A stretch of 59,588 bases of DNA from an uncultured Acetatifactor sp. (GTDB lineage Bacteria > Bacillota > Clostridia > Lachnospirales > Lachnospiraceae), in contig CAJTZD010000022.1 of the NCBI GenBank assembly GCA_910584235.1, positions 1 to 59,588 on the forward strand, written 5' to 3'. This document shows, in pieces, positions 32,248 to 40,020 of this stretch. The stretch's first letter is position 1; every line of letters begins with the position of its first letter. The notes beneath the pieces are model-generated. The model was not told the origin of the DNA. It saw only the letters and a program-made list of their open reading frames with translations, and did not search any database. A program made the position numbers and the translations under genes.

Positions 32248-33606
32248 ATGGATGCGATAGACAGATACCAGGACAGCGAGTATAGAATACTGGACGATGC
32301 GATCAAGCATGCCATAAAGCGGTCGGCGTGCGATGCGGTGAGGCTGGGGCACCTGCTGCGCCGGATGATGGAGGAGAAGCTTTGGGTGGGGTACTATGAC
32401 AGCCTTGACAGTTACCTGCGGCAGGAACTGCACATGGACTACAGCATGGCATGCCGGTTCGAGGCGATCAACCGCAAGTATTCCGTTGGTGGCCGCAGCG
32501 GCAATATCGATGAGAAGTGGGAGGACTACTCCCAGGGCGTGCTGATCGAGATGCTGAACATGTCGCCGGAGCTGGAAGCAAAAGTGACACCGGACATGAC
32601 CGTCAGGCAGGTCAGGGAAATAAAGCGGCAGGCACGGCGGGAGAAGCAGAAAAGAAAGGCAGAAACGGAAACGGTGGTCGCTGCAGAGGGTGAGGCCCCG
32701 GAAGCATGCAGCATCTCGGCGGAGGTGCCGGTACAGGAGACCGATCCTCTGACTGAAAGCGAGGAGGACGGCAATGGGGCGGAAGCCTTTCCTGCAAAGG
32801 ATGAAGTGCCGGATGCGGAATACAGGGAGCTGGATCCTGTGGAGGAAGTTGCGACGTCGCAACCAGCTGGATCCATGCAAGAATCTGAAGCAGGCAAGGA
32901 GGGAGATGCCGTAGCGCGGGAGGATGCCGCTGAAGACGTATCTGGGGCAGAACCAGATGGGCCTGAACCAGAAGCAAGTTCAGAAAGGCATATCGCCCTG
33001 CAGATGGCTACTGGCAGCGCATATGAGGAGGAGCCGGACAGCCATGCCATAGACAGGCTGGCAGAGGTGAAAGAGATACTGGCCAAGGAGCAGAAGATGC
33101 TGGACGACTTCATGGAGGCAGCATCGGAAGATGAAAGCGTCCTGGAAAGCCATATGTACAAGCGGCTGGCCGTCATAGTGGCAGCCCTGACGGCCATGGT
33201 GCGCAGCCTGGAGGAGGCGGAAGCTGCCGAACCGGATACAGAGGAGAGGAAACAGCCGCCCCTGCCGCCCCTGAAGAACAACGACCAGCGCAGGGAATGG
33301 CTGAAGTCCTACAAGGACTGGGGTCTCTGGTACCGGGACGACAACATAGGGGTGGACTACTACAAATACGATTTTGAGAACGGAGCCAGGCTGGTCGTGG
33401 AGGTGTACCAGGAGGAGGCGACAAGATACTATGACGCCCATGAGATCAGCTTCCTGCACCTGGTGGGCGGGCCGGAGCCGCAGAAAGGGCAGCATGGAAT
33501 CTGCAAGTGGCAGAGGCAAGGAAAGTACACCAAGTACCCAAACAGCGAGACGGAACTGGTGGAGTTCCTGAAAGAGATCCAGAAGAAAGGAGGCGCAGTG
33601 CAATAA
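32248..33606 (+). CDS. Phage protein with acidic linker and conserved C-terminal domain
   Basis: A 452-residue protein. The N-terminus (HAIKRSACDAVRLGHLLRRMMEEKLW... then SLDSYLRQELHMDYSMACRFEAI) resembles a DNA-binding ParB/KorB-like helical region. A long acidic linker follows (residues 140-250), interrupted by a palindrome that encodes VATSQ. The C-terminal domain (WLKSYKDWGLWYRDDNIGVDYYKYDF...) is conserved in phages of this type. GAGGTG and spacing favour the ATG at 32248. Confidence 0.6.
   Translation: MDAIDRYQDSEYRILDDAIKHAIKRSACDAVRLGHLLRRMMEEKLWVGYYDSLDSYLRQELHMDYSMACRFEAINRKYSVGGRSGNIDEKWEDYSQGVLIEMLNMSPELEAKVTPDMTVRQVREIKRQARREKQKRKAETETVVAAEGEAPEACSISAEVPVQETDPLTESEEDGNGAEAFPAKDEVPDAEYRELDPVEEVATSQPAGSMQESEAGKEGDAVAREDAAEDVSGAEPDGPEPEASSERHIALQMATGSAYEEEPDSHAIDRLAEVKEILAKEQKMLDDFMEAASEDESVLESHMYKRLAVIVAALTAMVRSLEEAEAAEPDTEERKQPPLPPLKNNDQRREWLKSYKDWGLWYRDDNIGVDYYKYDFENGARLVVEVYQEEATRYYDAHEISFLHLVGGPEPQKGQHGICKWQRQGKYTKYPNSETELVEFLKEIQKKGGAVQ
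32828..32874. repeat. Copy 3 of the palindrome, bracketed by a 10-bp direct repeat
   Basis: GTTGCGACGTCGCAAC (32848-32863) lies between two copies of AGCTGGATCC (32828-32837 and 32865-32874). The arrangement resembles a tiny inserted element with duplicated target, inside the acidic-linker region of a coding gene. Confidence 0.7.
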
Positions 33607-33932
33607 TGGGCAGGTTAACACATAAAGAAGCATCCGGCAGATGGCAGGTAAAGGGGATTCCCTGGGAGCAGCTGCAGGCGGGGGAGACGATTACTGAAGA
33701 GGTCAGTCAGGCGCTATACGGATGCCTTTGCAAGCTGAAAGATTATGAGGACAGCGGGATGAGCCCGGACCAGCTGAAAGGCTGGCAGAACGAACTGACT
33801 GACATGGCGGTCCAGGCCTGTGACAAGCTGTGCCGCCACCCGCGGGAGATAGCAGTTCAGGAGGATCTGGATGCCATTTGTGAGAACTGCCTAATCAATG
33901 TATGCGTAGATCGCATATATGTCAGAGAATGA
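33606..33932 (+). CDS. Small phage protein
   Basis: A 108-residue protein, MGRLTHKEASGRWQVKGIPWEQL followed by LYGCLCKLKDYEDSGMSPDQL, a pattern shared by many small Clostridia phage proteins near the methylase. TAATG overlap couples it to the preceding gene. Function unknown. Confidence 0.65.
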   Translation: MGRLTHKEASGRWQVKGIPWEQLQAGETITEEVSQALYGCLCKLKDYEDSGMSPDQLKGWQNELTDMAVQACDKLCRHPREIAVQEDLDAICENCLINVCVDRIYVRE

Positions 33933-33949
33933 TCGGAAAGGAGATTTAA

Positions 33950-34285
33950 GTGAATGTTAATGGCGAAAGCAAAGTTATTTGGATTGTATCAGTTGATGTA
34001 TGGAATGGTAAAGTTCTTAACGTACAAATAAAAGTTATTGATAAGAACCTTTCTATTGGTTCTGATGGAAATGCAGATGGGACCGCAGATGTTTGCTTAT
34101 ATCCGTCAAAAGAAGAGTATGAAAAATGCGGATATGATAAGCAAAGGGTGCTTGAAATGATTAAAAAATCAAGTTGGTATGAAATGAATGTTTTAAGATA
34201 CGTTTATGGTGCTACAACATTAAGATATCCATCATCTATGGCGGAGAACACTGCAAGCTATACAGGGAATCGAAAGAGAGGATAG
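33950..34285 (+). CDS. Unknown protein, AT-rich gene
   Basis: A 111-residue protein starting (GTG) NVNGESKVIWIVSVDVW and ending ASYTGNRKRG. AAAGGAG six bases upstream supports the GTG. Its base composition is clearly more AT-rich than both neighbours, suggesting recent acquisition. No family recognised. Confidence 0.5.
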   Translation: MNVNGESKVIWIVSVDVWNGKVLNVQIKVIDKNLSIGSDGNADGTADVCLYPSKEEYEKCGYDKQRVLEMIKKSSWYEMNVLRYVYGATTLRYPSSMAENTASYTGNRKRG

Positions 34286-34288
34286 GAG

Positions 34289-35113
34289 ATGCACAGGGTA
34301 TTGAAATATTCGGGAAGCAAGTGGAACATAGCAGGAAAGCTGGTTGAGCTGATACTGCCGCACAAAAGCTATGTGGAGCCGTACTTTGGCAGTGGGGCCG
34401 TGCTTTTCAACAAGGAGCCGTCCGCTATCAAGACAATCAACGACCTAGACAGCGATGTAGTCAACCTGTTCCGATGCATTCGGGAGGAGCCTGAAACCAT
34501 GGCCAGGCTGGTGATGACGACTCCTTACAGCAGAGAGGCATATGATGCATCTTTTGCGGAGACTCCGATTACGGGGATACCTCCAGAAGATAACAGGTTC
34601 CGCAAGGCCTGCTGGTTCTTGACCAGGATGTGGCAGGCCTACGGCTCCCGGAATGACGGATACAGGTCCGGATGGAAATACGACGCCGTTGGCCGGGAAA
34701 GGATGTACGCCCTCTGGGACTGGTACGCCCTGCCGGAATGGATAGTGGAAGTGGCGGAACGGCTGCGGAAAGTCCAGATCGAGCACAGGCCGGCGCTGGA
34801 GGTGATAAGGCGGTTTGACAATCCCGGTGCGTTTCTCTATCTGGATCCGCCATATCTGCTGGGAACCAGGAGCCATAAGCAGTACCGGCACGAGATGGAG
34901 GATGCCGACCATGAGGAGCTGCTTAAGACCATCCTACAAAGCAAGGCTTGGATCATGATATCCGGGTATGAGTCGGAGATGTACAACGACTATCTGCACG
35001 GGTGGCACAAGGCCAGCTTTTCCAGCTGTGCGGATGGTGGAAGACGGCGGCAGGAAGTGGTCTGGATGAACTATGAGTGTGATGCACAGATGGCACTAGG
35101 TGATAATGTTTAA
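34289..35113 (+). CDS. D12-class DNA adenine methyltransferase
   Basis: A 274-residue Dam/DpnM-type enzyme that methylates adenine at N6. LKYSGSKWNIAGKLVELILPHKSYVEPYFGSGAVLF holds the SAM-binding motif and FLYLDPPY the catalytic DPPY. No partner endonuclease gene is adjacent, so it is an orphan methylase probably protecting phage DNA from host restriction. The recognition site cannot be told from sequence (GATC is common for the class). Confidence 0.92.
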   Translation: MHRVLKYSGSKWNIAGKLVELILPHKSYVEPYFGSGAVLFNKEPSAIKTINDLDSDVVNLFRCIREEPETMARLVMTTPYSREAYDASFAETPITGIPPEDNRFRKACWFLTRMWQAYGSRNDGYRSGWKYDAVGRERMYALWDWYALPEWIVEVAERLRKVQIEHRPALEVIRRFDNPGAFLYLDPPYLLGTRSHKQYRHEMEDADHEELLKTILQSKAWIMISGYESEMYNDYLHGWHKASFSSCADGGRRRQEVVWMNYECDAQMALGDNV

Positions 35114-35181
35114 AAAGTAATTGTGATTACCGGCTACCGCATCACGCAGAAATAGCCGTATCGTAAGAAAATGGGGAAAGA

Positions 35182-35327
35182 CATACCTGGGCACTCAAAC
35201 AGTACCTGGATACCAGGAAACGGGAATCGGAGGCGCTGTTTTTGTCAGATCGGAGGTCACACGAACACATGCAAATATGGATACGACCGTCAAGTATTAC
35301 CTGATTGACGATTTGGACGACATGTAG
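35182..35327 (+). pseudogene. Remnant of a tyrosine recombinase
   Basis: Two pieces in different frames resemble the C-terminal part of XerC/D-like recombinases: WALKQYLDTRKRESEALFLSDRR, shortened here to its pattern of LxxYL...R....ALFLS.RR, then THANMDTTVKYYL before a stop at 35325. The intervening catalytic part is missing. It lies in the 280-bp gap between the methylase and the late regulator and is not expected to work. Confidence 0.35.
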
Positions 35328-35393
35328 CATGTATATAACATTGCAAATGGATAGTTGCACCGGTGCAGCAGGGAGCGAGAGGAGGTTTTGGCA

Positions 35394-35813
35394 TTGGACA
35401 AAGCGATTCTGCAGGACTACATAGATGCCTGTGAGATGGTGAAAGAGACGGAGGCCGAGATACGGAAGCTGAACCGGAAGAAGAGGACGGTCGTCCAGAC
35501 CAACGTGAAAGGCTCCTCTCCCGACTTTCCGTACATAGAGCAGCACTTCAAGATTCAGGGAACTATATTCACCGTTAAGGACGACAGCCACCTACGGTAC
35601 GAGGAGAAAGCCCTGGAACAACGGAAAGCCAGGGCGGAGGAGGTCAGGCGCCAGGTAGACGAGTGGCTGCTGACGGTGCCCATCCGGATGCAGCGGATTA
35701 TCAGATATAAATTTTTTGAGGGAGACACTTGGGAGATGGTAGCTAGAAGACTTGGCAGAAAAGCCTCAGGAGAGAGCGTAAGAAAAGAATTCGAGAATTT
35801 TATCAAAGGCTGA
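35394..35813 (+). CDS. Sigma-70-region-4-like late transcription regulator
   Basis: A 139-residue protein of the phage sigma-like/ArpU type. The N-terminus is helical (DKAILQDYIDACEMVKETEAEIRKL); the C-terminus reads RMQRIIRYKFFEGDTWEMVARRLGRKASGESVRKEF, a region-4-type helix-turn-helix. I choose TTG at 35394, eight bases after AGGAGG. The 9-bp iterons and the late promoter start four bases behind its stop codon, so it likely activates the morphogenesis genes. Confidence 0.8.
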   Translation: MDKAILQDYIDACEMVKETEAEIRKLNRKKRTVVQTNVKGSSPDFPYIEQHFKIQGTIFTVKDDSHLRYEEKALEQRKARAEEVRRQVDEWLLTVPIRMQRIIRYKFFEGDTWEMVARRLGRKASGESVRKEFENFIKG

Positions 35814-35817
35814 AAGT

Positions 35818-35844
35818 TTTTCCGGATTTTCCGGATTTTCCGGT
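35818..35844 (+). repeat. Three 9-bp TTTTCCGGA iterons
   Basis: TTTTCCGG recurs with a 9-bp period (CCGG at 35822, 35831 and 35840), right upstream of a -10 element. The position suits a binding array for the late regulator. Confidence 0.8.
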
Positions 35845-35854
35845 TTTAAAATGA

Positions 35855-35885
35855 TATAGTGTAAACTGCCATGAGTGGAGTTTAC
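35855..35885 (+). promoter_or_regulatory. Late promoter -10 and initial hairpin
   Basis: TATAGT (35855-35860) lies about 11 bp behind the iterons, with no proper -35, as in activator-dependent promoters. GTAACT-like arms, GTAAACT (35861-35867) and AGTTTAC (35879-35885), form a hairpin or dyad at the start of the transcript. Confidence 0.55.
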
Positions 35886-35922
35886 CAGATTTGTGGCGCA
35901 TGACTTTATTAATGTATGTCTG

Positions 35923-35953
35923 AAAACATCCTGTAGAAATATGGGATGTTTTT
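35923..35953 (+). terminator. Terminator just behind the late promoter
   Basis: AACATCC pairs with GGATGTT and is followed by five T residues. A transcript from the late promoter would be only about 85 nt unless it reads through. Confidence 0.65.
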
Positions 35954-36049
35954 CTGTGCAATTTTGCCATAGACAAATAAGAACAAATGTTCTATTATGT
36001 ATGCACAAATAAATTTAAAATATTTGTCACCATTTCCTATCGATATATG

Positions 36050-36058
36050 TGATATAAT
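36050..36058 (+). promoter_or_regulatory. Extended -10 promoter of the two-gene cargo module
   Basis: TGATATAAT is an extended -10 (TGn plus TATAAT), 31 bp before the first ATG of the module. A separate promoter suggests expression from the silent prophage. Confidence 0.55.
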
Positions 36059-36088
36059 GTAAAAAATGGCGATAGGGGGATTTGCATT

Positions 36089-37081
36089 ATGTCAAAAAGA
36101 GTTGATTTTTATACGATTTCATTAAAGCAGAATGGGGTTGCCACGGACTATTCAATAAGTACCTTTTTTGAGGATATTTATGTTAGTCTTCATAACAATC
36201 CAGATGACGTGCATATACTGAGAAGAATTGGAGAAAAATTTATTAGGCTGTTTCCATACTATTATTCATTCAATCATCATCAGATAGTGATACCGTTTGG
36301 AAAATTTAAAGATAAAAATAAACCTTATTGCTTTAATGATAATAATCGTCTGGAAGAGGTTAAAGCAGATTTATATGACATAAATTCATTGGCATATGAT
36401 ACTGATTATAACGTAATGCTCTTTACAACAAACAGAGAGGGGCCGAGCGTTCGAAATGTAGAGGAGTATTTAAATACTTTTATTCCTAACAATACAGGGC
36501 TGTCTGTAGAAATCAATCCCATAGTATATAATACAGGGATAGAAAAAGTAAGAAATGCGGAATTGGTGCGAAATGTCACATTAAATCTTGACTTGGGAAG
36601 AGCATTGAATAATTTTTATGCACAAGAAATACGAGGAAATGCGCGAGGTGGATTGATAGAAGCGTTTAGGCAGCTTGCAGTAATTGCCAAAGACGAAGGG
36701 GAAGGAAAGACACTCTCACTGACATTGGGATTGGGGAAAAATGCTAAAAAGTATGATACTTTGAATATTGGCAGCATGGTACAACTATTAGAGCTTATCA
36801 ACATTGGTGAGGAGTTTGTAAGGGAGATAATAGTACATTATAAGGATGGTAATGATGAAAAAATCGATCGGGCAAAATTAAAAGAGTCCAATATGCTGCT
36901 TTATTATTTATGTAAAAGCGAAGAATCGCAGGTATCGCCAGAGGATTTGCTCCAAAATATAAATAATGCTGTTGCAGACAAGGTAATTATAATAACAAGA
37001 CATAATGCAGACTATTTTGTGAACAGGATTCCATATAATGGCGGAGCATTTAAAATAATGGTAAGCTGGGATAATGGTTGA
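36089..37081 (+). CDS. Soluble protein of a two-gene cargo module (possibly DUF6731)
   Basis: A 330-residue protein without membrane spans, starting MSKRVDFYTISLKQNG. The middle (LVRNVTLNLDLGRALNNFYAQEIRG) and the end (VIIITRHNADYFVNRIPYNGG) are conserved-looking, and from memory it resembles DUF6731-type proteins, which I cannot verify. AGGGGG precedes the ATG. The gene is much more AT-rich than the phage and lies between late regulator and terminase with its own promoter and flanking terminators. It overlaps a membrane-protein gene. A soluble sensor paired with a membrane effector, as in Kiwa-like defence, is inferred. Confidence 0.6.
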   Translation: MSKRVDFYTISLKQNGVATDYSISTFFEDIYVSLHNNPDDVHILRRIGEKFIRLFPYYYSFNHHQIVIPFGKFKDKNKPYCFNDNNRLEEVKADLYDINSLAYDTDYNVMLFTTNREGPSVRNVEEYLNTFIPNNTGLSVEINPIVYNTGIEKVRNAELVRNVTLNLDLGRALNNFYAQEIRGNARGGLIEAFRQLAVIAKDEGEGKTLSLTLGLGKNAKKYDTLNIGSMVQLLELINIGEEFVREIIVHYKDGNDEKIDRAKLKESNMLLYYLCKSEESQVSPEDLLQNINNAVADKVIIITRHNADYFVNRIPYNGGAFKIMVSWDNG

Positions 37082-37655
37082 GGCTAATAATATGGCGGGG
37101 TGTAATATGAAAGGTATTATAGGTACTCTTCGTAATTTAAAAAGCGAAATAGGGGTAGCGATAGTGTTATGTGTACTATGTACATGGAACGAATGCGCCC
37201 CTTTAAAGTTTCTATCAGACATAGATTTATCTTCATATCTTAGCCAGGATAGATTAAATGGAATTGCTGCCTTTTTTGCTATAACGATAGGAGTTTATAT
37301 AGCAGTGATAACAGTATTGGCTACCACTGAGATTGGCATAAGTAAGGAGATGTTAAAGAAAAAATTGGATAGGCCCCTTATAGATGTAATGATTGTAGGG
37401 ATGATTGAAAATTTTATTGCGGTAGGATTGGCAGTATTTATTCCTTTGAATACGATTACAGGATATGTTTTAATAGTTTTTTTGTCTATAGCCATTATTT
37501 CATTTCTTAAGTTTACCATTTTGCTGGTGGTTATATTTAAAGCTAATATGAATCAAATGGCGAGAGATATAGATGCTGAAGAACAATATAAAGACAGTAT
37601 ATTAGCATATCTCAATAATATATCCCGTTATTGCCGAAAGCATATGGAAGATTAG
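37074..37655 (+). CDS. Four-span membrane protein, partner in the cargo module
   Basis: A protein of 193 residues from the first ATG; GGGG before ATG 37107 may give 182. Four hydrophobic segments are visible: about 27-44, 63-86 (AAFFAITIGVYIAVITVLA), 107-125 and 128-155. The C-terminus is a charged cytoplasmic tail. It overlaps the preceding gene by eight bases, so the two are made together. Size and topology recall KwaA of the Kiwa antiphage system, but gene order is reversed and I see no clear sequence match. Superinfection exclusion is the likeliest role. Confidence 0.6.
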   Translation: MVEANNMAGCNMKGIIGTLRNLKSEIGVAIVLCVLCTWNECAPLKFLSDIDLSSYLSQDRLNGIAAFFAITIGVYIAVITVLATTEIGISKEMLKKKLDRPLIDVMIVGMIENFIAVGLAVFIPLNTITGYVLIVFLSIAIISFLKFTILLVVIFKANMNQMARDIDAEEQYKDSILAYLNNISRYCRKHMED

Positions 37656-37760
37656 GAAAAAGTGCGTTTCTGTATAGGGTGTTCTTCCTTTTCAAGAACG
37701 TTGGATTGAGAGTGCTGTATTTTCAGGACTGAACATTATGCAAAAAGAATGATAGATAGA

Positions 37761-37785
37761 GGGGCAATTTGGGTTGTCCCTTTTC
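37761..37785 (+). terminator. Terminator before terS
   Basis: GGGGCAA pairs with TTGTCCC and is followed by TTTT. It ends the cargo module; how late transcription passes it is unclear. Confidence 0.6.
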
Positions 37786-37824
37786 AATTATCCAAAAAAC
37801 GAAACGAATGAGAGGTGGTGATGA

Positions 37825-38601
37825 TTGGGTGAAGACATAAGGAATCAGGCCTTTGAAGACTATAAAAAGGGAATGAAATACAAGGATATCGCTGAAAAGT
37901 ACGGTGTCAGCCTTTCGGCGGTGAAGTCCTGGGCAACAAGGTACTGGAAAAGGGAGAGTTGCAACCAGGCAGAGAAAAAGTTGCAACCGAAAAAGAGAAA
38001 AGTTGCAACTAGGGGAGCACAACCGAACAACCGGAATGCAGCCGGCCATGGCGGGACGGGGCCGCCCGGAAACAAGAACGCATTAAAGACGGGAGAGTTC
38101 GAGGCTCTCTTTTTTAATACCCTGGAACCGGAAGAAAGGCGTCTCATAGTTGCCATGCCCACGGACAAGGAGAGCCTGCTGCTCCATGAAATACAGCTGC
38201 TCACCGTAAGGGAGAAGCGGATGCTGCAGCGGATAGAGGATGTCCGCACGGCAGCGGAGTCCGGAAAGGATGGGGAATCTGTCCCGGGTATGACCATTGT
38301 CAAGCGTCAGTCCGGCATCGACAAGGACAAGGAGACCGACCTGAAAGAGTATCAGGGAAAGCTTGGACAGATCCAGGCCATTGAGGATGCCCTTACCCGC
38401 GTGCAGGCCAGGAAACAGAAAGCGATCGACTCCCTGCACCGCTTTGGGTTCGATGAGGCCAGGCTGGAAATGGAATTGCTGAAACTTGAAATCATGTCTG
38501 CGAAACTAGGAGGCCAGGATACGGATCCGGCTGATGATGGCTTCCTGGATGCGCTGAATGCCGAGGCAGGTGCCCTGTGGGGAGACATCGATGGAGATTA
38601 G
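37825..38601 (+). CDS. terS: Terminase small subunit
   Basis: A 258-residue DNA-recognition subunit of the packaging motor. The N-terminal helix-turn-helix (YKKGMKYKDIAEKYGVSLSAVKSWATRYW) is typical, followed by a basic linker and the conserved GGTGPPGNKNALKTGEFE. The C-terminal half is helical. GAGGTGGTGATGA precedes a TTG start. Within the linker codons lies an iteron array (37957-38010) that may be its own recognition site. The terL gene overlaps by 11 bases. Confidence 0.9.
   Translation: MGEDIRNQAFEDYKKGMKYKDIAEKYGVSLSAVKSWATRYWKRESCNQAEKKLQPKKRKVATRGAQPNNRNAAGHGGTGPPGNKNALKTGEFEALFFNTLEPEERRLIVAMPTDKESLLLHEIQLLTVREKRMLQRIEDVRTAAESGKDGESVPGMTIVKRQSGIDKDKETDLKEYQGKLGQIQAIEDALTRVQARKQKAIDSLHRFGFDEARLEMELLKLEIMSAKLGGQDTDPADDGFLDALNAEAGALWGDIDGD
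37957..38010. repeat. Three AGTTGCAACY iterons with exact 22-bp period in terS
   Basis: AGTTGCAACC at 37957 and 37979 and AGTTGCAACT at 38001. The core AGTTGCAACT is palindromic. Because 22 is not a multiple of three, each copy is read in a different frame (SCNQ, KLQP, KVAT), so the repeat exists at DNA level. A pac site or an operator is likely. Confidence 0.85.
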
Positions 38602-40003
38602 GGAACGCATTGCAGGCCTGAAGCAGAGGATGCAGCAGATAAAGCAGAACCGGCAGAAACTGAACCGGATGCAATTCTTCAAGTTCAAGCCTTTCTCGGA
38701 AAAACAGAAGCAGATACTGACATGGTGGATGCCGGACAGCCCAGTGAAAGACTATGACGGCATCATAGCGGACGGAGCTATCCGATCGGGAAAGACGGTC
38801 TGCATGTCGCTGTCTTTTGTGTTCTGGGCGATGAGCGGCTTCTCCGGCCAGAACTTCGCGATGTGCGGCAAGACCATAGGTTCTTTCCGCCGAAACGTGC
38901 TCTTCTGGCTGAAGCTGATGCTCCGCAGTCGCGGCTACCGGGTGTCCGACCATAGAGCCGACAACCTGGTTGAGATAAGCCGTGGGGATGTAACGAACTA
39001 TTTCTATATCTTTGGTGGAAAGGATGAACGGAGCCAGGACCTGATACAGGGGATCACATTGGCGGGCGTGTTCTGTGACGAGGTGGCGCTGATGCCAGAG
39101 TCTTTCGTCAACCAGGCCACGGGCCGCTGCTCCGTCACGGGTTCCAAGTATTGGTTTAACTGCAATCCGGACGGCCCCTACCATTGGTTCAAGGTTAACT
39201 GGATCGACAAGGCCATCGGATATCTGGGCGGGAAAAAGGCTGCGGCCCTCCGGGAAAAGGCTCTTCGGGAGGGAAAGGATCCTGACCTGAAGAAGCTGCT
39301 GTATGTCCATTTCACGATGGACGACAACCTGAGTCTGTCAGAGGAGATCAAGGCCAGATACCGCTCCGTGTATTCCGGCGTGTTCTTCAAGCGGTACATC
39401 CTTGGTCTGTGGGTGATGGCCGAGGGCATCATCTATGACATGTTCGATGCAGACCGACATGTGATGGACATTGCCGACGTGGCCCTGCCGGAGGAGCCGG
39501 AATATTATGTATCTTGCGACTATGGCACCCAGAACGCCACGGTCTTCCTGCTCTGGGCGAAAGATATAAAAGGGAAATGGGTCTGCCTCCGGGAGTATTA
39601 TTACAGCGGGCGGGATGAGCAGAACCAGAAGACGGACAGCAGGTTTGCGGATGATTTGAAAAAATGGCTTGATGGAATACATCCGGAAAAGATAGTGGTG
39701 GATCCATCGGCGGCCTCTTTCATTGCGGAACTGAAAGGGCGGGGCTACCGGATCCGGAAAGCGGCGAACGATGTGGCTGACGGCATCCGGTATGTTGCAT
39801 CCCTCCTGTCCCTGAATAAGATTGCGGTATGCAACTGCTGCGAGAATACGGTCAAGGAGTTCGCGTCCTACATATGGGATGCGAAAGCGGCGGAGCGCGG
39901 CGAGGACAAGCCGGTCAAAAAGTCCGACCACTGCATGGATGCCTTAAGGTATTTTGCATATACGGTCATCCGAAAGCCGAACGGGATGTCCATCCTGAAA
40001 TAG
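38591..40003 (+). CDS. terL: Terminase large subunit
   Basis: A 470-residue packaging ATPase-nuclease. ATPase motifs: IADGAIRSGKTVCMSLSF (Walker A variant) and AGVFCDEVALMPES (Walker B). Nuclease acidic residues lie in YYVSCDYGTQNATV, IVVDPSAASF and SDHCMDALRYFAY. It fits the SPP1/phage-skin-type PBSX terminase (Terminase_3/6). It pumps DNA into the prohead and cuts it, probably by headful packaging. Confidence 0.95.
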   Translation: MEIRERIAGLKQRMQQIKQNRQKLNRMQFFKFKPFSEKQKQILTWWMPDSPVKDYDGIIADGAIRSGKTVCMSLSFVFWAMSGFSGQNFAMCGKTIGSFRRNVLFWLKLMLRSRGYRVSDHRADNLVEISRGDVTNYFYIFGGKDERSQDLIQGITLAGVFCDEVALMPESFVNQATGRCSVTGSKYWFNCNPDGPYHWFKVNWIDKAIGYLGGKKAAALREKALREGKDPDLKKLLYVHFTMDDNLSLSEEIKARYRSVYSGVFFKRYILGLWVMAEGIIYDMFDADRHVMDIADVALPEEPEYYVSCDYGTQNATVFLLWAKDIKGKWVCLREYYYSGRDEQNQKTDSRFADDLKKWLDGIHPEKIVVDPSAASFIAELKGRGYRIRKAANDVADGIRYVASLLSLNKIAVCNCCENTVKEFASYIWDAKAAERGEDKPVKKSDHCMDALRYFAYTVIRKPNGMSILK

Positions 40004-40020
40004 GGAGGTGCTTTTGCATA

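Noticed and set aside
30408..32315. A 635-codon open frame on the minus strand
   Set aside because: It is the shadow of the VRR-NUC and SNF2 genes, with His/Leu/Pro-rich sequence typical of antisense frames.
36089..37655. A direct call as the Kiwa system
   Set aside because: Gene order is reversed and I see no convincing KwaB (DUF4868) sequence; only size and topology agree.
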